Notes: generated from the letters alone by a model not told the origin. Shown: positions 6,786-17,141, numbered from the stretch's first letter. The stretch: 64,000 nt of DNA from an uncultured Rhizobiaceae group bacterium (GCA_938010435.1 CALLUS010000009.1:1-64000); one strand, 5' to 3'. Numbers and translations: made by a program.

Positions 6786-9497
6786 ATGCAGGCACCTGAA
6801 ATCAGTGCAACAGGCTATTCTCCGACTGGAAATAAAGCGCAGCAAGCTGGAGCGCCGAGCCGTTATCCAAAACACACTTTGTTGAGCGTTGTGCGCAATG
6901 CTATTCCTGAATGGCTGTCGCGACCATTCGTGCGGGCTGCCGGATTCATTCTCATTGGCATTTCCGCGCTCTGTGCTATCGCACTTTCTACTTGGACCAT
7001 CAGTGATCCGAGCATGACATTTGCCAATGGATCAGAAGCTGAAAACTGGCTTGGATTCTGGGGTGCCAGCTTTGCAGACATCTCCATGCAGTTTATCGGA
7101 TTTGCATCTTTGCTGTTTGTAGCTCTGCCTTTCATTTGGGGGTGTTTGAGACTCAACCACCGTCATGTGATTGCGGCTAAGAAACGTTTGGGTTTTGCTG
7201 CTCTTTCTATTCTTCTTCTGTCTGCTGCCTTGGGATGTATCGCCATTCCAGCGGGTTGGCCTCTGCAACTTGGTCTTGGTGGCGTGATTGGGGATGCTGT
7301 TTTGAGCATTCCGCGCGCGTTTATCGGAGATTACCCGTCGGGAATTTTTGCATCTATCCTGTTCATTCTATTTGGAGTGCCGGGGCTTTGGGCATTTGGA
7401 AAAGCGTCGAACCTGACCGATGGAATACCGCCAAAGAAGACGGCAGTTGATCAGATGCAAGACGCTCGACCAGTTGCCGTTGATCGCGCAGAGCCGGGCA
7501 GTGAAATGCTCGATGAAAATGAAGGTTTTGACTGGGGCAGCTTCTTTACCGTTCCTCTCGGTTTGATTATGCACTTTGGGCACAGCGCAAAGTCGTTCAT
7601 GCACCGTCGCCGCGGTCACGCTGCGGTTCATCCTTCAATTTCTATGCCAGTATCTACTCAACAAACACATGTCGCTCCTGCTGCTGTAATGCCTGAGCAA
7701 CGGATTGAACCATCTTTGATGGAAGCTCAATTTGTTCAGGATGTGAATGAAGACTCTGAGCTGATGAATTCAACCGATTTGCATTCAGAATCTTCAGAGC
7801 AATTTCTGCATGCGGGAAATGATTTAGCACAACAAACACCCACTCAAACTTCCGAGCGTGTGCTTGTAGAGGCTCCCGGTGTTCAATCAGATGATCCTGT
7901 GCCCCATACGGATGCTGCTGATACAACGCCTGTGATTGTGCGCGATGTAAAACGTGCCAAACCAAAAGCACCTAGTGGTAAGTTTGAACTTCCGGCACTG
8001 GAACTTCTTTCTGAGGCGCAAAATCTCGTAGATGATCCATCGCTTTCGAATGAAGCGCTAGAAGAAAACGCGCAACGTTTGATGGGTGTGTTGGAAGACT
8101 TTGGTGTGAAGGGGCAAATTCTCAAAGTCCGCCCGGGGCCTGTAGTTACCCTTTATGAACTTGAACCGGCACCGGGTGTAAAATCATCCCGAGTGATTGG
8201 TCTTGCAGAAGATATCGCGCGCTCTATGAGCGCTATTGCGGCACGTGTAGCTGTTGTGCCGGGACGCAATGCTATTGGTGTGGAGTTGCCAAACAAACGC
8301 CGTGAAACTGTTTATTTGCGCGAACAGTTATCAAGTAAGGAATTTAAAAATACGAAAGCCAAACTGGCTATGTGTTTGGGCAAGACAATCGGTGGTGAGC
8401 CGGTGATTGCTGACTTGGCTAAGATGCCCCACTTGCTGATGGCGGGTACAACCGGTTCGGGTAAATCAGTAGGTATCAACACAATGATCCTATCATTGCT
8501 GTATCGCCTCGGCCCAGACAAATGCAAAATGATCATGATTGATCCAAAAATGCTGGAACTGTCGATCTATGATGGTATCCCCCATTTGCTAACTCCTGTT
8601 GTTGTTGATCCGAAAAAAGCTGTTGTTGCGCTGAAATGGACTGTGCGTGAGATGGAGGACCGCTACAAGAAAATGTCCAAAGTCGGTGTGCGGAACATCG
8701 ATGGTTTCAATGCCCGTGTAGCAGAAGCTGCTGCTAAGGGTGAAGTCGTTTCACGCACTGTTCAGACAGGTTTTGACCGTCATACTGGTGAAGCAATTTA
8801 TGAAACCGAAGAACTCGATCTTGAGCCAATGCCATTTATCGTCGTTATTATTGACGAGATGGCCGACCTAATGATGGTAGCTGGTAAAGATATTGAAGGA
8901 ACAGTGCAGCGTCTAGCGCAAATGGCGCGTGCTGCCGGTATTCACGTTATTATGGCGACACAGCGTCCGTCGGTTGATGTGATCACAGGTACAATTAAAG
9001 CCAACTTTCCAACGCGTATTTCATTTCAGGTCACATCCAAAATCGATTCACGAACCATTCTTGGTGAAATGGGTGCAGAACAACTGCTCGGCATGGGTGA
9101 CATGCTCTATATGGCAGGGGGCGGGCGCATCACCCGTGTGCACGGACCATTTGTTGCCGACCAAGAAGTGGAAGACATTGTGAACCACCTAAAAACACAA
9201 GGTGTTCCACAATATCTGGAAGCTATTACGGAAGAAGATGAAGAAGAAGAAGCCGCTGCGGGTGGTGGAAGCAGTTCCGGTGATATGGGAGATTCTGATG
9301 ATCCTTATGATCAAGCTGTGGCTGTTGTTCTTCGAGACCGAAAGGTTTCGACATCTTATATTCAAAGACGATTGTCGATTGGCTACAATAGGGCCGCATC
9401 CTTGATTGAACGTATGGAAGAAGAAGGTCTTATCAGTGCTGCAAACCATGCAGGTAAGCGAGAAATTCTTGTGCCAGACGAAAATGAAACTATCTAA
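6786..9497 (+). CDS. ftsK: DNA translocase FtsK
   Basis: Septal DNA pump that segregates chromosome termini and activates XerCD at dif. The 903-residue protein has N-terminal membrane helices (about residues 45-210), an acidic linker (about 230-400), the beta domain with [18 protein letters not shown], the alpha RecA-like motor with Walker [12 protein letters not shown] and Walker [12 protein letters not shown], and a C-terminal winged-helix gamma domain ([19 protein letters not shown]) that reads KOPS sequences. ATG 6786 is preceded by AAGGG; a TTG at 6780 is the less likely alternative. Its partner xerC is in this window at 52056. Confidence 0.96.
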   Translation: MQAPEISATGYSPTGNKAQQAGAPSRYPKHTLLSVVRNAIPEWLSRPFVRAAGFILIGISALCAIALSTWTISDPSMTFANGSEAENWLGFWGASFADISMQFIGFASLLFVALPFIWGCLRLNHRHVIAAKKRLGFAALSILLLSAALGCIAIPAGWPLQLGLGGVIGDAVLSIPRAFIGDYPSGIFASILFILFGVPGLWAFGKASNLTDGIPPKKTAVDQMQDARPVAVDRAEPGSEMLDENEGFDWGSFFTVPLGLIMHFGHSAKSFMHRRRGHAAVHPSISMPVSTQQTHVAPAAVMPEQRIEPSLMEAQFVQDVNEDSELMNSTDLHSESSEQFLHAGNDLAQQTPTQTSERVLVEAPGVQSDDPVPHTDAADTTPVIVRDVKRAKPKAPSGKFELPALELLSEAQNLVDDPSLSNEALEENAQRLMGVLEDFGVKGQILKVRPGPVVTLYELEPAPGVKSSRVIGLAEDIARSMSAIAARVAVVPGRNAIGVELPNKRRETVYLREQLSSKEFKNTKAKLAMCLGKTIGGEPVIADLAKMPHLLMAGTTGSGKSVGINTMILSLLYRLGPDKCKMIMIDPKMLELSIYDGIPHLLTPVVVDPKKAVVALKWTVREMEDRYKKMSKVGVRNIDGFNARVAEAAAKGEVVSRTVQTGFDRHTGEAIYETEELDLEPMPFIVVIIDEMADLMMVAGKDIEGTVQRLAQMARAAGIHVIMATQRPSVDVITGTIKANFPTRISFQVTSKIDSRTILGEMGAEQLLGMGDMLYMAGGGRITRVHGPFVADQEVEDIVNHLKTQGVPQYLEAITEEDEEEEAAAGGGSSSGDMGDSDDPYDQAVAVVLRDRKVSTSYIQRRLSIGYNRAASLIERMEEEGLISAANHAGKREILVPDENETI

Positions 9498-9609
9498 GCT
9501 TCGATTGAATGCACCACAGTGATGCCTAAATCGATATCTATACAAACGTTTGTTCGCGTTTTTATGAAATTCCGCAGAAACTAGAACTCAACTTTGAGAG
9601 CAGCCTTTT

Positions 9610-10257
9610 ATGACTCCATTTCGTAGAATCACCGGATTATGTTTTGTAGCTGTGTTGAGTGCTGTTGTGGTCTCGAGTTCTTTTTCAACGCACGCCGAAG
9701 CGCGCATCGGGAAGAATGATAAAGCGGCGGTTGCGAAGATCAGCAAACACTTTTCCAGCGTGCCCTCTATGGCTGGTGAATTCATTCAGTTTGGCCCTAA
9801 TGGGGAACAAACAGGTGGTAAATTCTATTTGCAACGCCCCGGTAAGATACGTTTTGATTACGCTAAACCGTCTCCGATATTGGTGAAAGCAGATGGCAAA
9901 ACGGTTGGTATTAACAACAAAAAGCTGAAGACCTGGGACTTCTACCCGCTTCGCAAGACACCCTTGCGCTTACTTCTTTCTGACCGGATTGATGTGAACG
10001 ACAAGTCGATCAAATCTGTGAAACGAGAAGCAGATCTCACAACAGTGGTGCTTGGTAATAAGTCTATTTTTGGTGATTCCAAAATAACCTTGATGTTTGA
10101 TCCAAAGAATTATGAGTTGCGTCAATGGACCATTACTGATGATCAAGGCAAAGACACTTCCGTTATGATTTTTAATGTGAAGAAGAATGTGAAACTATCG
10201 AAACGTCTGTTTCGCATGAATCAACGTGAGTTAATGCGGAAAGAAAGCGACAGATAG
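9610..10257 (+). CDS. lolA: Outer-membrane lipoprotein carrier LolA
   Basis: Periplasmic chaperone that ferries lipoproteins from LolCDE to the outer membrane. The 215-residue product has a signal peptide (residues 1-32, ending STHAEA) followed by the LolA fold: SMAGEFIQFGPNGEQTGGKF, RPGKIRFDYAKPSPILVKADG and later the DPKNYELRQWTITD strand pair. Length fits the family. The gene follows ftsK by 112 bp, an order frequent in related genomes. The Omp19-like lipoprotein at 33875 is a probable client. Confidence 0.9.
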   Translation: MTPFRRITGLCFVAVLSAVVVSSSFSTHAEARIGKNDKAAVAKISKHFSSVPSMAGEFIQFGPNGEQTGGKFYLQRPGKIRFDYAKPSPILVKADGKTVGINNKKLKTWDFYPLRKTPLRLLLSDRIDVNDKSIKSVKREADLTTVVLGNKSIFGDSKITLMFDPKNYELRQWTITDDQGKDTSVMIFNVKKNVKLSKRLFRMNQRELMRKESDR

Positions 10258-10356
10258 CATCTGGGGATAGGATGGCAGAATAGATCTGCATTACTTGTTC
10301 TCGCTTTCCGCAAGGTTCAAACTCTCGCCAACTTTGTTTCATTTATCGGCGTTGAC

Positions 10357-11166
10357 GTGACATCATCAAATTTCAAACTGGCAACCTGGAACATTAATTC
10401 CGTGCGTCTGCGCATCGGCATTGTTGAAGAATACCTTGAGCGGCATCAGCCGGATGTTCTGTGTTTACAGGAAATCAAATGTCAAAATGACCAGTTCCCA
10501 GAAAAAGCCTTTCGCAAAATGGGTTACGAACACATGGCTGTGCATGGCCAGAAGGGTTATCACGGCGTTGCTACCGTTTCGAAAACACCACTAACTGACA
10601 TCATATCGACGGACTATGTTCAGATGGGCGATACCCGTCATGTGGAATGTGTTGTACAAACCAAAGCTGGTCCAGTCTGCGTCCATAATTTCTATGTGCC
10701 GGCAGGTGGAGATGAGGCGAATCCGGTTACCAACCCTAAATTTGATCACAAGATGAAATTTCTCGATGAGATGAAAAATCTGACTCACGATCAAAAAGGT
10801 GCGCCGTCTATTCTTGTGGGTGATCTTAACATCGCACCGTTAGAAACGGATGTCTGGTCACATAAACAACTTTTGAAAGTGGTGAGCCATACACTAGTTG
10901 AAACCGATGGGTTGAAAGAAATTCAAACCAAAGGAGGGTGGGTTGATTTGATCCGCCAGCACATTCCTCCAGAAGAAAAGATATTCACATGGTGGAGCTA
11001 TCGTGCCAAAGACTGGGATGCTGCCGATAAAGGGCGCAGGCTTGATCATATTTGGTCATCGCCAGAACTGGCGACAGGTTTGACGAATATTGATGTTCTG
11101 CGTGAAGCGCGTGGATGGACCAAGCCGTCAGACCATGTTCCCGTTATGGCAGAATTTAGCTTTTAA
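10357..11166 (+). CDS. xthA: Exodeoxyribonuclease III
   Basis: AP endonuclease and 3'-5' exonuclease of base-excision repair, 269 residues, of the EEP superfamily. Motifs visible are ATWNINSVR, LCLQEIKC (metal Glu), VGDLNIAPLETDVW, WTWWSYR-like FTWWSYR, RLDHIWSS and the catalytic SDHVPVMAEF at the C-terminus. The start is GTG 10357; no good Shine-Dalgarno is visible, but the protein begins right at the family's N-terminus. It converges on the cyclic-nucleotide-binding gene with a 13-bp gap. Confidence 0.94.
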   Translation: MTSSNFKLATWNINSVRLRIGIVEEYLERHQPDVLCLQEIKCQNDQFPEKAFRKMGYEHMAVHGQKGYHGVATVSKTPLTDIISTDYVQMGDTRHVECVVQTKAGPVCVHNFYVPAGGDEANPVTNPKFDHKMKFLDEMKNLTHDQKGAPSILVGDLNIAPLETDVWSHKQLLKVVSHTLVETDGLKEIQTKGGWVDLIRQHIPPEEKIFTWWSYRAKDWDAADKGRRLDHIWSSPELATGLTNIDVLREARGWTKPSDHVPVMAEFSF

Positions 11167-11179
11167 ACAGTAAGCAGCA

Positions 11180-11647
11180 TCAGTTGAGCGATTGATCAAC
11201 CTGATCCAGTTTCACGCTGATCCGCTCCAGTTGAATCATAAACTCGTTGACCGATTTTGAAATGCGGTCTTGCAGTAAGAGCGCAAGGTTCGGATATTCT
11301 TCCAACATGCGACGGAACAAAGGGCGCGGAATTTTCAATATTTCCGTGTCTTCTGATGCAACTGCAGTGGCGGGATGTTCGGTTTCTGAAATCAGAGCCA
11401 TTTCACCCAATAATGCACTTGCGCCATACGTTTTGACGATAGAATTGCGCGGCCCAGAAAATAAATCCACTTGTCCGTGGACCACAACGTAGCCACCTTC
11501 GGAAAACGAGCCTTGTTTGAACAGACGTGTGCCTTTGGCAAGAACACGCGCCTCACATCCAAAAGCGAGTAGACGTAATTGTTCCGGATGAAACCCTTCA
11601 AAGAGTCTCACCCGGCTTAATACAGCGATGTCTGAATCAAGTGACAT
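11180..11647 (-). CDS. Cyclic-nucleotide-binding domain protein, no effector domain
   Basis: This 155-residue protein consists essentially of one Crp-type cNMP-binding jelly roll (residues about 15-125: LFEGFHPEQLRLLAFG, GTRLFKQG, LLGEMALISETEHPATAVA) and a short helical C-terminus with heptad-like hydrophobics (EFMIQLERISVKLDQV). There is no helix-turn-helix. The phosphate-binding loop is GEMALISETEHPATA, resembling the Crp cassette but without the strict RTA signature, so the ligand is uncertain. It starts 5 bp after the stop of the response-regulator gene, so the two form an operon. Confidence 0.83.
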   Translation of the reverse strand: MSLDSDIAVLSRVRLFEGFHPEQLRLLAFGCEARVLAKGTRLFKQGSFSEGGYVVVHGQVDLFSGPRNSIVKTYGASALLGEMALISETEHPATAVASEDTEILKIPRPLFRRMLEEYPNLALLLQDRISKSVNEFMIQLERISVKLDQVDQSLN

Positions 11648-11652
11648 TCAGA

Positions 11653-12336
11653 TCAAGGGACCAGCTTGTAACCGCCAGATTCCGTCACCAGCAAAGCGGC
11701 GTTGGATGGATCTTTTTCGATCTTTTGGCGCAGACGATAAATGTGGGTTTCCAGCGTGTGCGTGGTGACACCGGAATTGTAACCCCACACCTCTTCTAAT
11801 AGCACATCGCGGGTAATGACCTTTTGGTCGGCACGATAGAGGTATTTCAAAATAGACGTTTCTTTTTCCGTCAACCGAACTTTGCTGTCATCTTCTTCAA
11901 TAAGAAGCTTTTGCGCAGGGCGGAATGAATAATGGCCAATTGCAAAAACAGCATCTTCTGAATGCTCATGCTGACGCAATTGAGCACGAATGCGGGCCAG
12001 AAGAACCGCAAATTTAAATGGCTTTGCAATATAGTCATTTGCACCAGCCTCAAGGCCTAAAATGGTATCGCTGTCAGTGTCATGACCAGTAAGCATGATG
12101 ATGGGGGACTTGAATCCGCCCTTGCGTAAAATCTTTACGGCTTCACGACCATCCATATCCGGCAAGCCCACATCCATAATTAATAAGTCAATATGGTCTG
12201 CACGTGCTGCTTCGATGCCACTGGCGGCTGTTTCTTTTTGAGTGATGGCGAACTCATCATACATCGCCAATTGTTCGGTGAGCGCTTCGCGCAGATCATT
12301 GTCATCATCAACCAAAAGAATGGAACGTTCAGTCAT
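11653..12336 (-). CDS. OmpR-family response regulator (CenR-like)
   Basis: DNA-binding two-component regulator, 227 residues. Receiver domain at residues 1-125 with acidic pocket DDD (10-12), phospho-acceptor Asp55 in IMDVGLPDMDG, Thr in MLTGHD and Lys in YIAKPF. Winged-helix output at about 135-227 (LTEKETSILKYL, VWGYNSGVTTHTLETHIYRLRQKIE). ATG 12336 (MTERSILLVDDD) is chosen over an upstream frame that adds ten unconserved residues. The sequence resembles the CenR group of alphaproteobacterial envelope regulators, which I infer with low certainty. No histidine kinase gene is adjacent. Confidence 0.9.
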   Translation of the reverse strand: MTERSILLVDDDNDLREALTEQLAMYDEFAITQKETAASGIEAARADHIDLLIMDVGLPDMDGREAVKILRKGGFKSPIIMLTGHDTDSDTILGLEAGANDYIAKPFKFAVLLARIRAQLRQHEHSEDAVFAIGHYSFRPAQKLLIEEDDSKVRLTEKETSILKYLYRADQKVITRDVLLEEVWGYNSGVTTHTLETHIYRLRQKIEKDPSNAALLVTESGGYKLVP

Positions 12337-12489
12337 AATAGTCCTCACAATAAACAGGCCCGACAATTCGGGTAATTATTCTATCTAGGCATAGAATTTG
12401 TATCGTAAACTTGTGCAGCATAGAATCACACGCGAATGTGACTGTGCGTTTTTAATTGTGAGCCAAATAGGGCCAAAGTGCAAAATATT

Positions 12490-13008
12490 ATGCTGAATCT
12501 GTTGCGTGTTCGAAAAAATCCGGGATCGAAAACCGAAGGCCTGCTGGTTGCTGAAAGTCGTGCGATACGCTGTGCTTTGGGCCGATCTGGCATTGGCATC
12601 AAACGTGGCGAGGGAGATGGGATCACTCCCTTGGGTGCTCACCGTTTGATTGAAGCCTATATTCGCACAGATAGCGTTCCCATTCGCGCCAGTCATTTCC
12701 CTCTGTCAGAGATCAACGAACAAGATGGTTGGTGTGATGCTGTGGGCGATGCCAACTATAATCGCCATGTGAACCTGCCTTATCCAGCCAGTTATGAACG
12801 GATGAAACGCGATGACCATTTATATGATGTGGTGGTGGTGATGGATCATAATATTACTCGGCGTATGAGCGTGGGTGGCAGCGCTATATTCTTTCACCTC
12901 GCTCATGATGATTACCGGTCCACTGAAGGTTGTGTTGCCATTTCGCGCAAAGATATGCTCTGGTTGTTGCCACAAATCGGACCGGAGACCGTGATGATGG
13001 TTGAGTAG
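12490..13008 (+). CDS. L,D-transpeptidase (YkuD) family protein
   Basis: Predicted peptidoglycan cross-linking or editing enzyme, 172 residues. The YkuD signature is complete: FFHLAHDDYRSTEGCVAISR carries the conserved His and the catalytic Cys. The N-terminal part (GLLVAESRAIRCALGRSGIG, GDGITPLGAHRL) matches the short alphaproteobacterial form. No signal peptide is visible, so export is unexplained. I chose ATG 12490; GTG 12478 would add four residues. It is divergent from the response regulator and ends 1 bp before the convergent gene. Confidence 0.87.
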   Translation: MLNLLRVRKNPGSKTEGLLVAESRAIRCALGRSGIGIKRGEGDGITPLGAHRLIEAYIRTDSVPIRASHFPLSEINEQDGWCDAVGDANYNRHVNLPYPASYERMKRDDHLYDVVVVMDHNITRRMSVGGSAIFFHLAHDDYRSTEGCVAISRKDMLWLLPQIGPETVMMVE

Positions 13009-13009
13009 A

Positions 13010-14968
13010 TCAATCTCTTCGGATCACGCCGCCGATGGCAGAGACGAATAAGAGCGATAACGCCCAACCTGCGCCAATCTGAAACCACTCCCAAGTGCGT
13101 ACCCACCAGCCGTAGGATTCGTGCTCACCCGTTTGCCAATTCACCACACGAGGTGACCAATCATCTTCCATGCGGAAATTAACAACAGGTATGGCTGTGT
13201 CCAGTGAGTAGATGAATGAATTGAATGTGGAATATTCTGAGGGGACTGATGCGGCACAAATGCTGCTGATATTGTCCTTTGGATAGACCCAATTCTCACG
13301 ACACGCGATGGGGGCTTTGCCGATGGGAAGGTTTTCAAGTTTTCCCTCCCATACAGCTTCTTTGAAAATGAGCGGGTGCGTTGGTGTCATAATGCCCGCA
13401 CGAGCGGCCAGCTCATAAACGCCTGTGCCAATGATTACCATTGCAAAGAGCCAGATCATTGCAAAGCCTGGACGATAACCGTGGCCGATGAAAATCTTTT
13501 GCGCCCATCGGAAAAAATTCGCCAAATGCCGTACAAATGCGCGGAATGGGTCTTGGGGCAGTGGCACATGTTTGAGCGTGAAAATACGTTGCTTTTCGCG
13601 CATATCAATCCGCACTTCACGCGCCTCTTCCTCATGACCCATACTGTCCAGAACCCGTGCGAGTTGTTGATATGGATTGGGGCGAAATTTTTCGTTTCGG
13701 TGGCTAACGGGTTGGTGCTCCAACCACTCTCGCCAAAATTGTGGGTCGCACCCTTTGGGAAGTTCGGCAAAGCGTTCGAATTGGAAATTGTCGAGACGAA
13801 TTTGTGCAGGTTTGTCCCACGCCTCTTTGTCCATATTGAGAGACTTGCAACTTGCGCCCGCAAGGTTCAATTCTCCGCGTGTGTACTCTACACCTCGCCA
13901 TGTGAGCATGTTGCCAATTTTAGCATTGCGCAGATTGATGCCGCCTTTGGATTCAAACGATCCACCTTGGAATGTTATGTCACCCTCTATCGTTGCAGAC
14001 TGAAACGAAACTTGGCCTGCGACTCGACACTCTTGTCCGAGATTTACATTGCCGTGGATTGTTGCCCTTTGCGCGAAAAGCGACTTATCTTTTGTCGCAA
14101 AAATTCCGTTGCTGCACTGCAAATTACCTTTGATAATTGAGTGAGATATAGAAATTGTTCCATTGGACTGAAATTTCTCACTCATCGAAACATCACCTCC
14201 AACGATTGCCCGTTCGAGAACCAATGCCTTCTTACTGTACATTAGATAAGCGCTGTCGGCTAAAATACTTCGCTTAATTTCAGCCCCGATTAGTCTTAAT
14301 TGCCCTACTGCACTAAATTTTTCTCTCAAAAACAGAGAGCCATTGACTTCAATGTTGTTCAGTTGGAGTGACTTTTCTGAACCAAGCAACTGTGCTCCAG
14401 AAAAGCTTAAATTAGCTCCAATCTTAGCGCCAATCATTTTCACAGAACCAAAAGAGGTGAAATTTTTATTGAGAAAAATACTTCCTTTTGACTTGAGACG
14501 ATGAGCAATCAGCCCATCTACATGTGTACCTCCAAGATTGAGCGTTTCGCAAACGCAGTCCTCTAAATAAACTACCCCATGAATTATTGAGTTCTTTATT
14601 GTTAAATTGTAGGGGAGTGTCAGGCCTCCTAAATCAAACATCCCATTTTCTGTATCGATGTCCGCATTGAATAATGACAGTCCCCGTTCATGGGTGGTTA
14701 TAGATTCACATCCACCGAGTGCGAGGTAGCGTATGATTTTTGATCGAACTCGGCGATTTTTTAACGTTTCGTTGTGTCCAAATTCGCAAATTTTTCCCGT
14801 TTGCGCAGCATGTATTAGGCGCCACTCTGCAGGATGAAGACGCTTCTCTTTGCCAAACAATAGATGCTCATTAGGGGGTGAGACACCATCTGACTTTAAC
14901 CAAAAATCATCTAATGTTCGGCCAAATGCTTTTCTATTGGTTGGCAATGTGTCGTCCCCATCCCTCAA
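13010..14968 (-). CDS. Uncharacterised membrane protein with four 48-residue beta-type repeats
   Basis: The 652-residue product has no function I can name. After an N-terminal cytoplasmic-looking region (1-110) comes a run of short beta strands; residues 162-209, 210-257, 258-305 and 306-352 form four tandem repeats of 48, 48, 48 and 47 residues, each starting G(S/D/N)-x-x-x and containing ...G-x-(V/I/L)-x-(I/F/L)-x-(G/S/H)-A/S-x-I... . This spacing suggests a right-handed beta-helix like pentapeptide or bactofilin proteins. A transmembrane helix follows at about 483-505 and a second at about 630-648. Similar proteins in alphaproteobacteria are annotated only as hypothetical membrane proteins. 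Confidence 0.85.
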   Translation of the reverse strand: MRDGDDTLPTNRKAFGRTLDDFWLKSDGVSPPNEHLLFGKEKRLHPAEWRLIHAAQTGKICEFGHNETLKNRRVRSKIIRYLALGGCESITTHERGLSLFNADIDTENGMFDLGGLTLPYNLTIKNSIIHGVVYLEDCVCETLNLGGTHVDGLIAHRLKSKGSIFLNKNFTSFGSVKMIGAKIGANLSFSGAQLLGSEKSLQLNNIEVNGSLFLREKFSAVGQLRLIGAEIKRSILADSAYLMYSKKALVLERAIVGGDVSMSEKFQSNGTISISHSIIKGNLQCSNGIFATKDKSLFAQRATIHGNVNLGQECRVAGQVSFQSATIEGDITFQGGSFESKGGINLRNAKIGNMLTWRGVEYTRGELNLAGASCKSLNMDKEAWDKPAQIRLDNFQFERFAELPKGCDPQFWREWLEHQPVSHRNEKFRPNPYQQLARVLDSMGHEEEAREVRIDMREKQRIFTLKHVPLPQDPFRAFVRHLANFFRWAQKIFIGHGYRPGFAMIWLFAMVIIGTGVYELAARAGIMTPTHPLIFKEAVWEGKLENLPIGKAPIACRENWVYPKDNISSICAASVPSEYSTFNSFIYSLDTAIPVVNFRMEDDWSPRVVNWQTGEHESYGWWVRTWEWFQIGAGWALSLLFVSAIGGVIRRD

Positions 14969-14997
14969 TTGGGTATAGGTTAGCGTCTGAGGTTTGG

Positions 14998-15065
14998 GTT
15001 GTCATCCCGCCGCCCCTCTATCGTCTGTGACGACATCTCCCTCACAAGGGGAGAGAGTCAAATAA
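14998..15065. repeat. Possible interspersed palindromic repeat remnant
   Basis: The stretch contains TCCC-TCACAA-GGGGA (a short stem around a TCACAA loop, about 15042-15056) in a C/G-rich context resembling the ACAAGGGGAGA-type interspersed repeats common in Rhizobiales genomes. I cannot find a second copy in this window by eye, so the call rests on resemblance only. Confidence 0.3.
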
Positions 15066-15090
15066 GGTGCTGTTATATTCATACCCTCAA

Positions 15091-15121
15091 TAAAAAAGGA
15101 CCACTCGGTGAGCGGCCCTTT
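15091..15121 (-). terminator. Rho-independent terminator of typA
   Basis: On the minus strand GGGCCGCTC (15118-15110) pairs with GAGTGGTCC (15106-15098) through an ACC loop with two wobble pairs, followed by TTTTTTA. It lies 26 bp past the typA stop codon. Confidence 0.8.
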
Positions 15122-15143
15122 TCACATTCATATCTTGCTAAAC

Positions 15144-16973
15144 TTAGCTCCCTGCAGCAGCTGCTTGAGCAGCGCGCATTTGGCGTTTGCGCTCGATCGG
15201 GTCGAGGATTCGTTTGCGAATGCGGATATTCAATGGGGTTACTTCCACCAACTCGTCGTCGGTGATGTATGCCAATGATTTTTCCAACGTCATGTTCAAT
15301 GGCGTGGTGATTTTTACCGCTTCGTCTTTACCCGATGAACGCATGTTAGTGAGCTGTTTTCCCTTTAACACGTTGACCTCAAGGTCGTTGCCGCGCGCGT
15401 GTTCACCCACGATCATGCCTTGATATACTTTGTCGCCCGGGTGAATCATCATTGGTCCACGGTCTTCCAAATGGAACATGGCGAATGCAACTGCGGCGCC
15501 ATCACCGTTTGAAATCAATGCGCCTGTGTGACGTTGTGCAATGTCACCACGGTAGGGCTGATATTCCAAGAATGTGCGGTTGAAAATCGCGGTGCCGCGT
15601 GTATCGGTCATTAGTTCAGACAAGTAGCCAATCAGGCCACGAGTTGGTGCATGGAAGACGAGACGCACACGTCCACCACCAGATGGCTTCATTTCAACCA
15701 AGTCTGCACGGCGCTGGCTCAGCTTTTCAACAACTGCACCAGAATATTCTTCATCCACATCGATAATGGCTTCTTCAACGGGTTCGACTTTGACACCGTT
15801 CTCGTCTTTTTCCATCAACACGCGCGGGCGTCCAACAGTGAGTTCGAAACCTTCGCGGCGCATGGTTTCAATTACGATCGCTAATTGCAATTCGCCCCGG
15901 CCAGCCACTTCGTAAGCGTCCGTGCCTTCAACTTGCGTTACTTTCAACGCCACATTGCCTTCGGCTTCTTTCATCAAACGGTCGCGAATCACTCGACTTT
16001 GGACTTTATCGCCTTCTTTGCCTGCCAGCGGGCCGTCATTCACGCGGAATGTCATGGACAAGGTTGGCGGGTCAATTGGTTGGGCTGGAATAGGTTCTTT
16101 TATACCAGGAGCTACTAGCGTATCGGCCACAGTGGCTTTCGTGAGGCCCGCAATGGAGACAATGTCACCGGCCTTGGCGTCGGTGACCGGTTTGCGATCG
16201 AGTCCTTCAAATGACAACACTTGCGTGATGCGGCCTTGCTCAACGATATTGCCTTCTTGGTCCAGCGCATGAATGGCTTGGTTTGGCACAGCAGCACCGG
16301 AAGTGATTTTACCGGTCAGGATGCGACCGAGATACGGGTTGGCTTCAATTGTCGTGGCCAACATGCGGAATTCGCCTTCTTCAACAGCAGGCTCTGGAAC
16401 ATGTTCCATCACAAGGTCGAGCAGAGGGGCCATGTCGTCTTTCGGACCTTCTGCGTCAGTGGCCATCCAGCCTTCTTTGGCTGAACCATAAAGTGTGTGG
16501 AAATCCAGCTGTTCTTCATTGGCTTCCAAAATGCCGAACAGATCGAACACTTCGTCCAACACCCAATCAGGGCGACCATCTGGTTTATCGATTTTGTTGA
16601 TGGCAACGATTGGTTTTAGGCCAAGCTTCAGTGCTTTTGCCAAAACGAATTTTGTTTGCGGCATTGGGCCTTCAGCGGCGTCGACCAGAATGATTACACC
16701 ATCAACCATATTGAGAATCCGTTCCACTTCGCCACCGAAATCGGCGTGTCCGGGAGTGTCAACGATGTTGATGCGGTTACCCTTCCACTGAATGGAAGTG
16801 ACTTTTGCCAAAATGGTGATGCCACGCTCTTTCTCAAGGTCGTTGGAATCCATTGCGCGTTCATCAACCTGCTGGTTGTCGCGATAAGTGCCAGATTGTT
16901 GCAGCAGAACGTCTATCAGTGTCGTTTTGCCATGGTCAACGTGCGCGATGATCGCGATGTTGCGAAGGGTCAT
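15144..16973 (-). CDS. typA: Ribosome-associated GTPase TypA/BipA
   Basis: Translational GTPase of the EF-G/LepA superfamily that binds the 70S ribosome and supports growth under stress and cold. The 609-residue protein begins MTLRNIAIIAHVDHGKTTLI (G1), continues ERGITILAK (G2 region), DTPGHADFGGEVER (G3) and NKIDKPDGRPDWV (G4), and carries the TypA-specific C-terminal block with LTNMRSSGKDE. I chose ATG 16973; the frame stays open for another 16 codons but those are not conserved. A terminator follows. Confidence 0.96.
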   Translation of the reverse strand: MTLRNIAIIAHVDHGKTTLIDVLLQQSGTYRDNQQVDERAMDSNDLEKERGITILAKVTSIQWKGNRINIVDTPGHADFGGEVERILNMVDGVIILVDAAEGPMPQTKFVLAKALKLGLKPIVAINKIDKPDGRPDWVLDEVFDLFGILEANEEQLDFHTLYGSAKEGWMATDAEGPKDDMAPLLDLVMEHVPEPAVEEGEFRMLATTIEANPYLGRILTGKITSGAAVPNQAIHALDQEGNIVEQGRITQVLSFEGLDRKPVTDAKAGDIVSIAGLTKATVADTLVAPGIKEPIPAQPIDPPTLSMTFRVNDGPLAGKEGDKVQSRVIRDRLMKEAEGNVALKVTQVEGTDAYEVAGRGELQLAIVIETMRREGFELTVGRPRVLMEKDENGVKVEPVEEAIIDVDEEYSGAVVEKLSQRRADLVEMKPSGGGRVRLVFHAPTRGLIGYLSELMTDTRGTAIFNRTFLEYQPYRGDIAQRHTGALISNGDGAAVAFAMFHLEDRGPMMIHPGDKVYQGMIVGEHARGNDLEVNVLKGKQLTNMRSSGKDEAVKITTPLNMTLEKSLAYITDDELVEVTPLNIRIRKRILDPIERKRQMRAAQAAAAGS

Positions 16974-17141
16974 GAGTCTAAGCCTGAAAATAGATTGAAG
17001 GGCCGGTGCGGTGTTCCGCATCCAGTGCTTGGCGCGCTTATAGGGTGGAAAAGGCTTTGTAGCAATGCCCCGCGCGCAGGTGTTCTATGCGCACGGTAAA
17101 TAGGTATCTGTCAGAATGCAGGATTTTGGCTAAGAGTGGTC

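Noticed and set aside
13376-14140. Long open frame on the plus strand antisense to the repeat-containing membrane protein
   Set aside because: It lies fully inside a supported minus-strand gene, is Cys/His/Trp-rich without any domain, and has no ribosome site or promoter.
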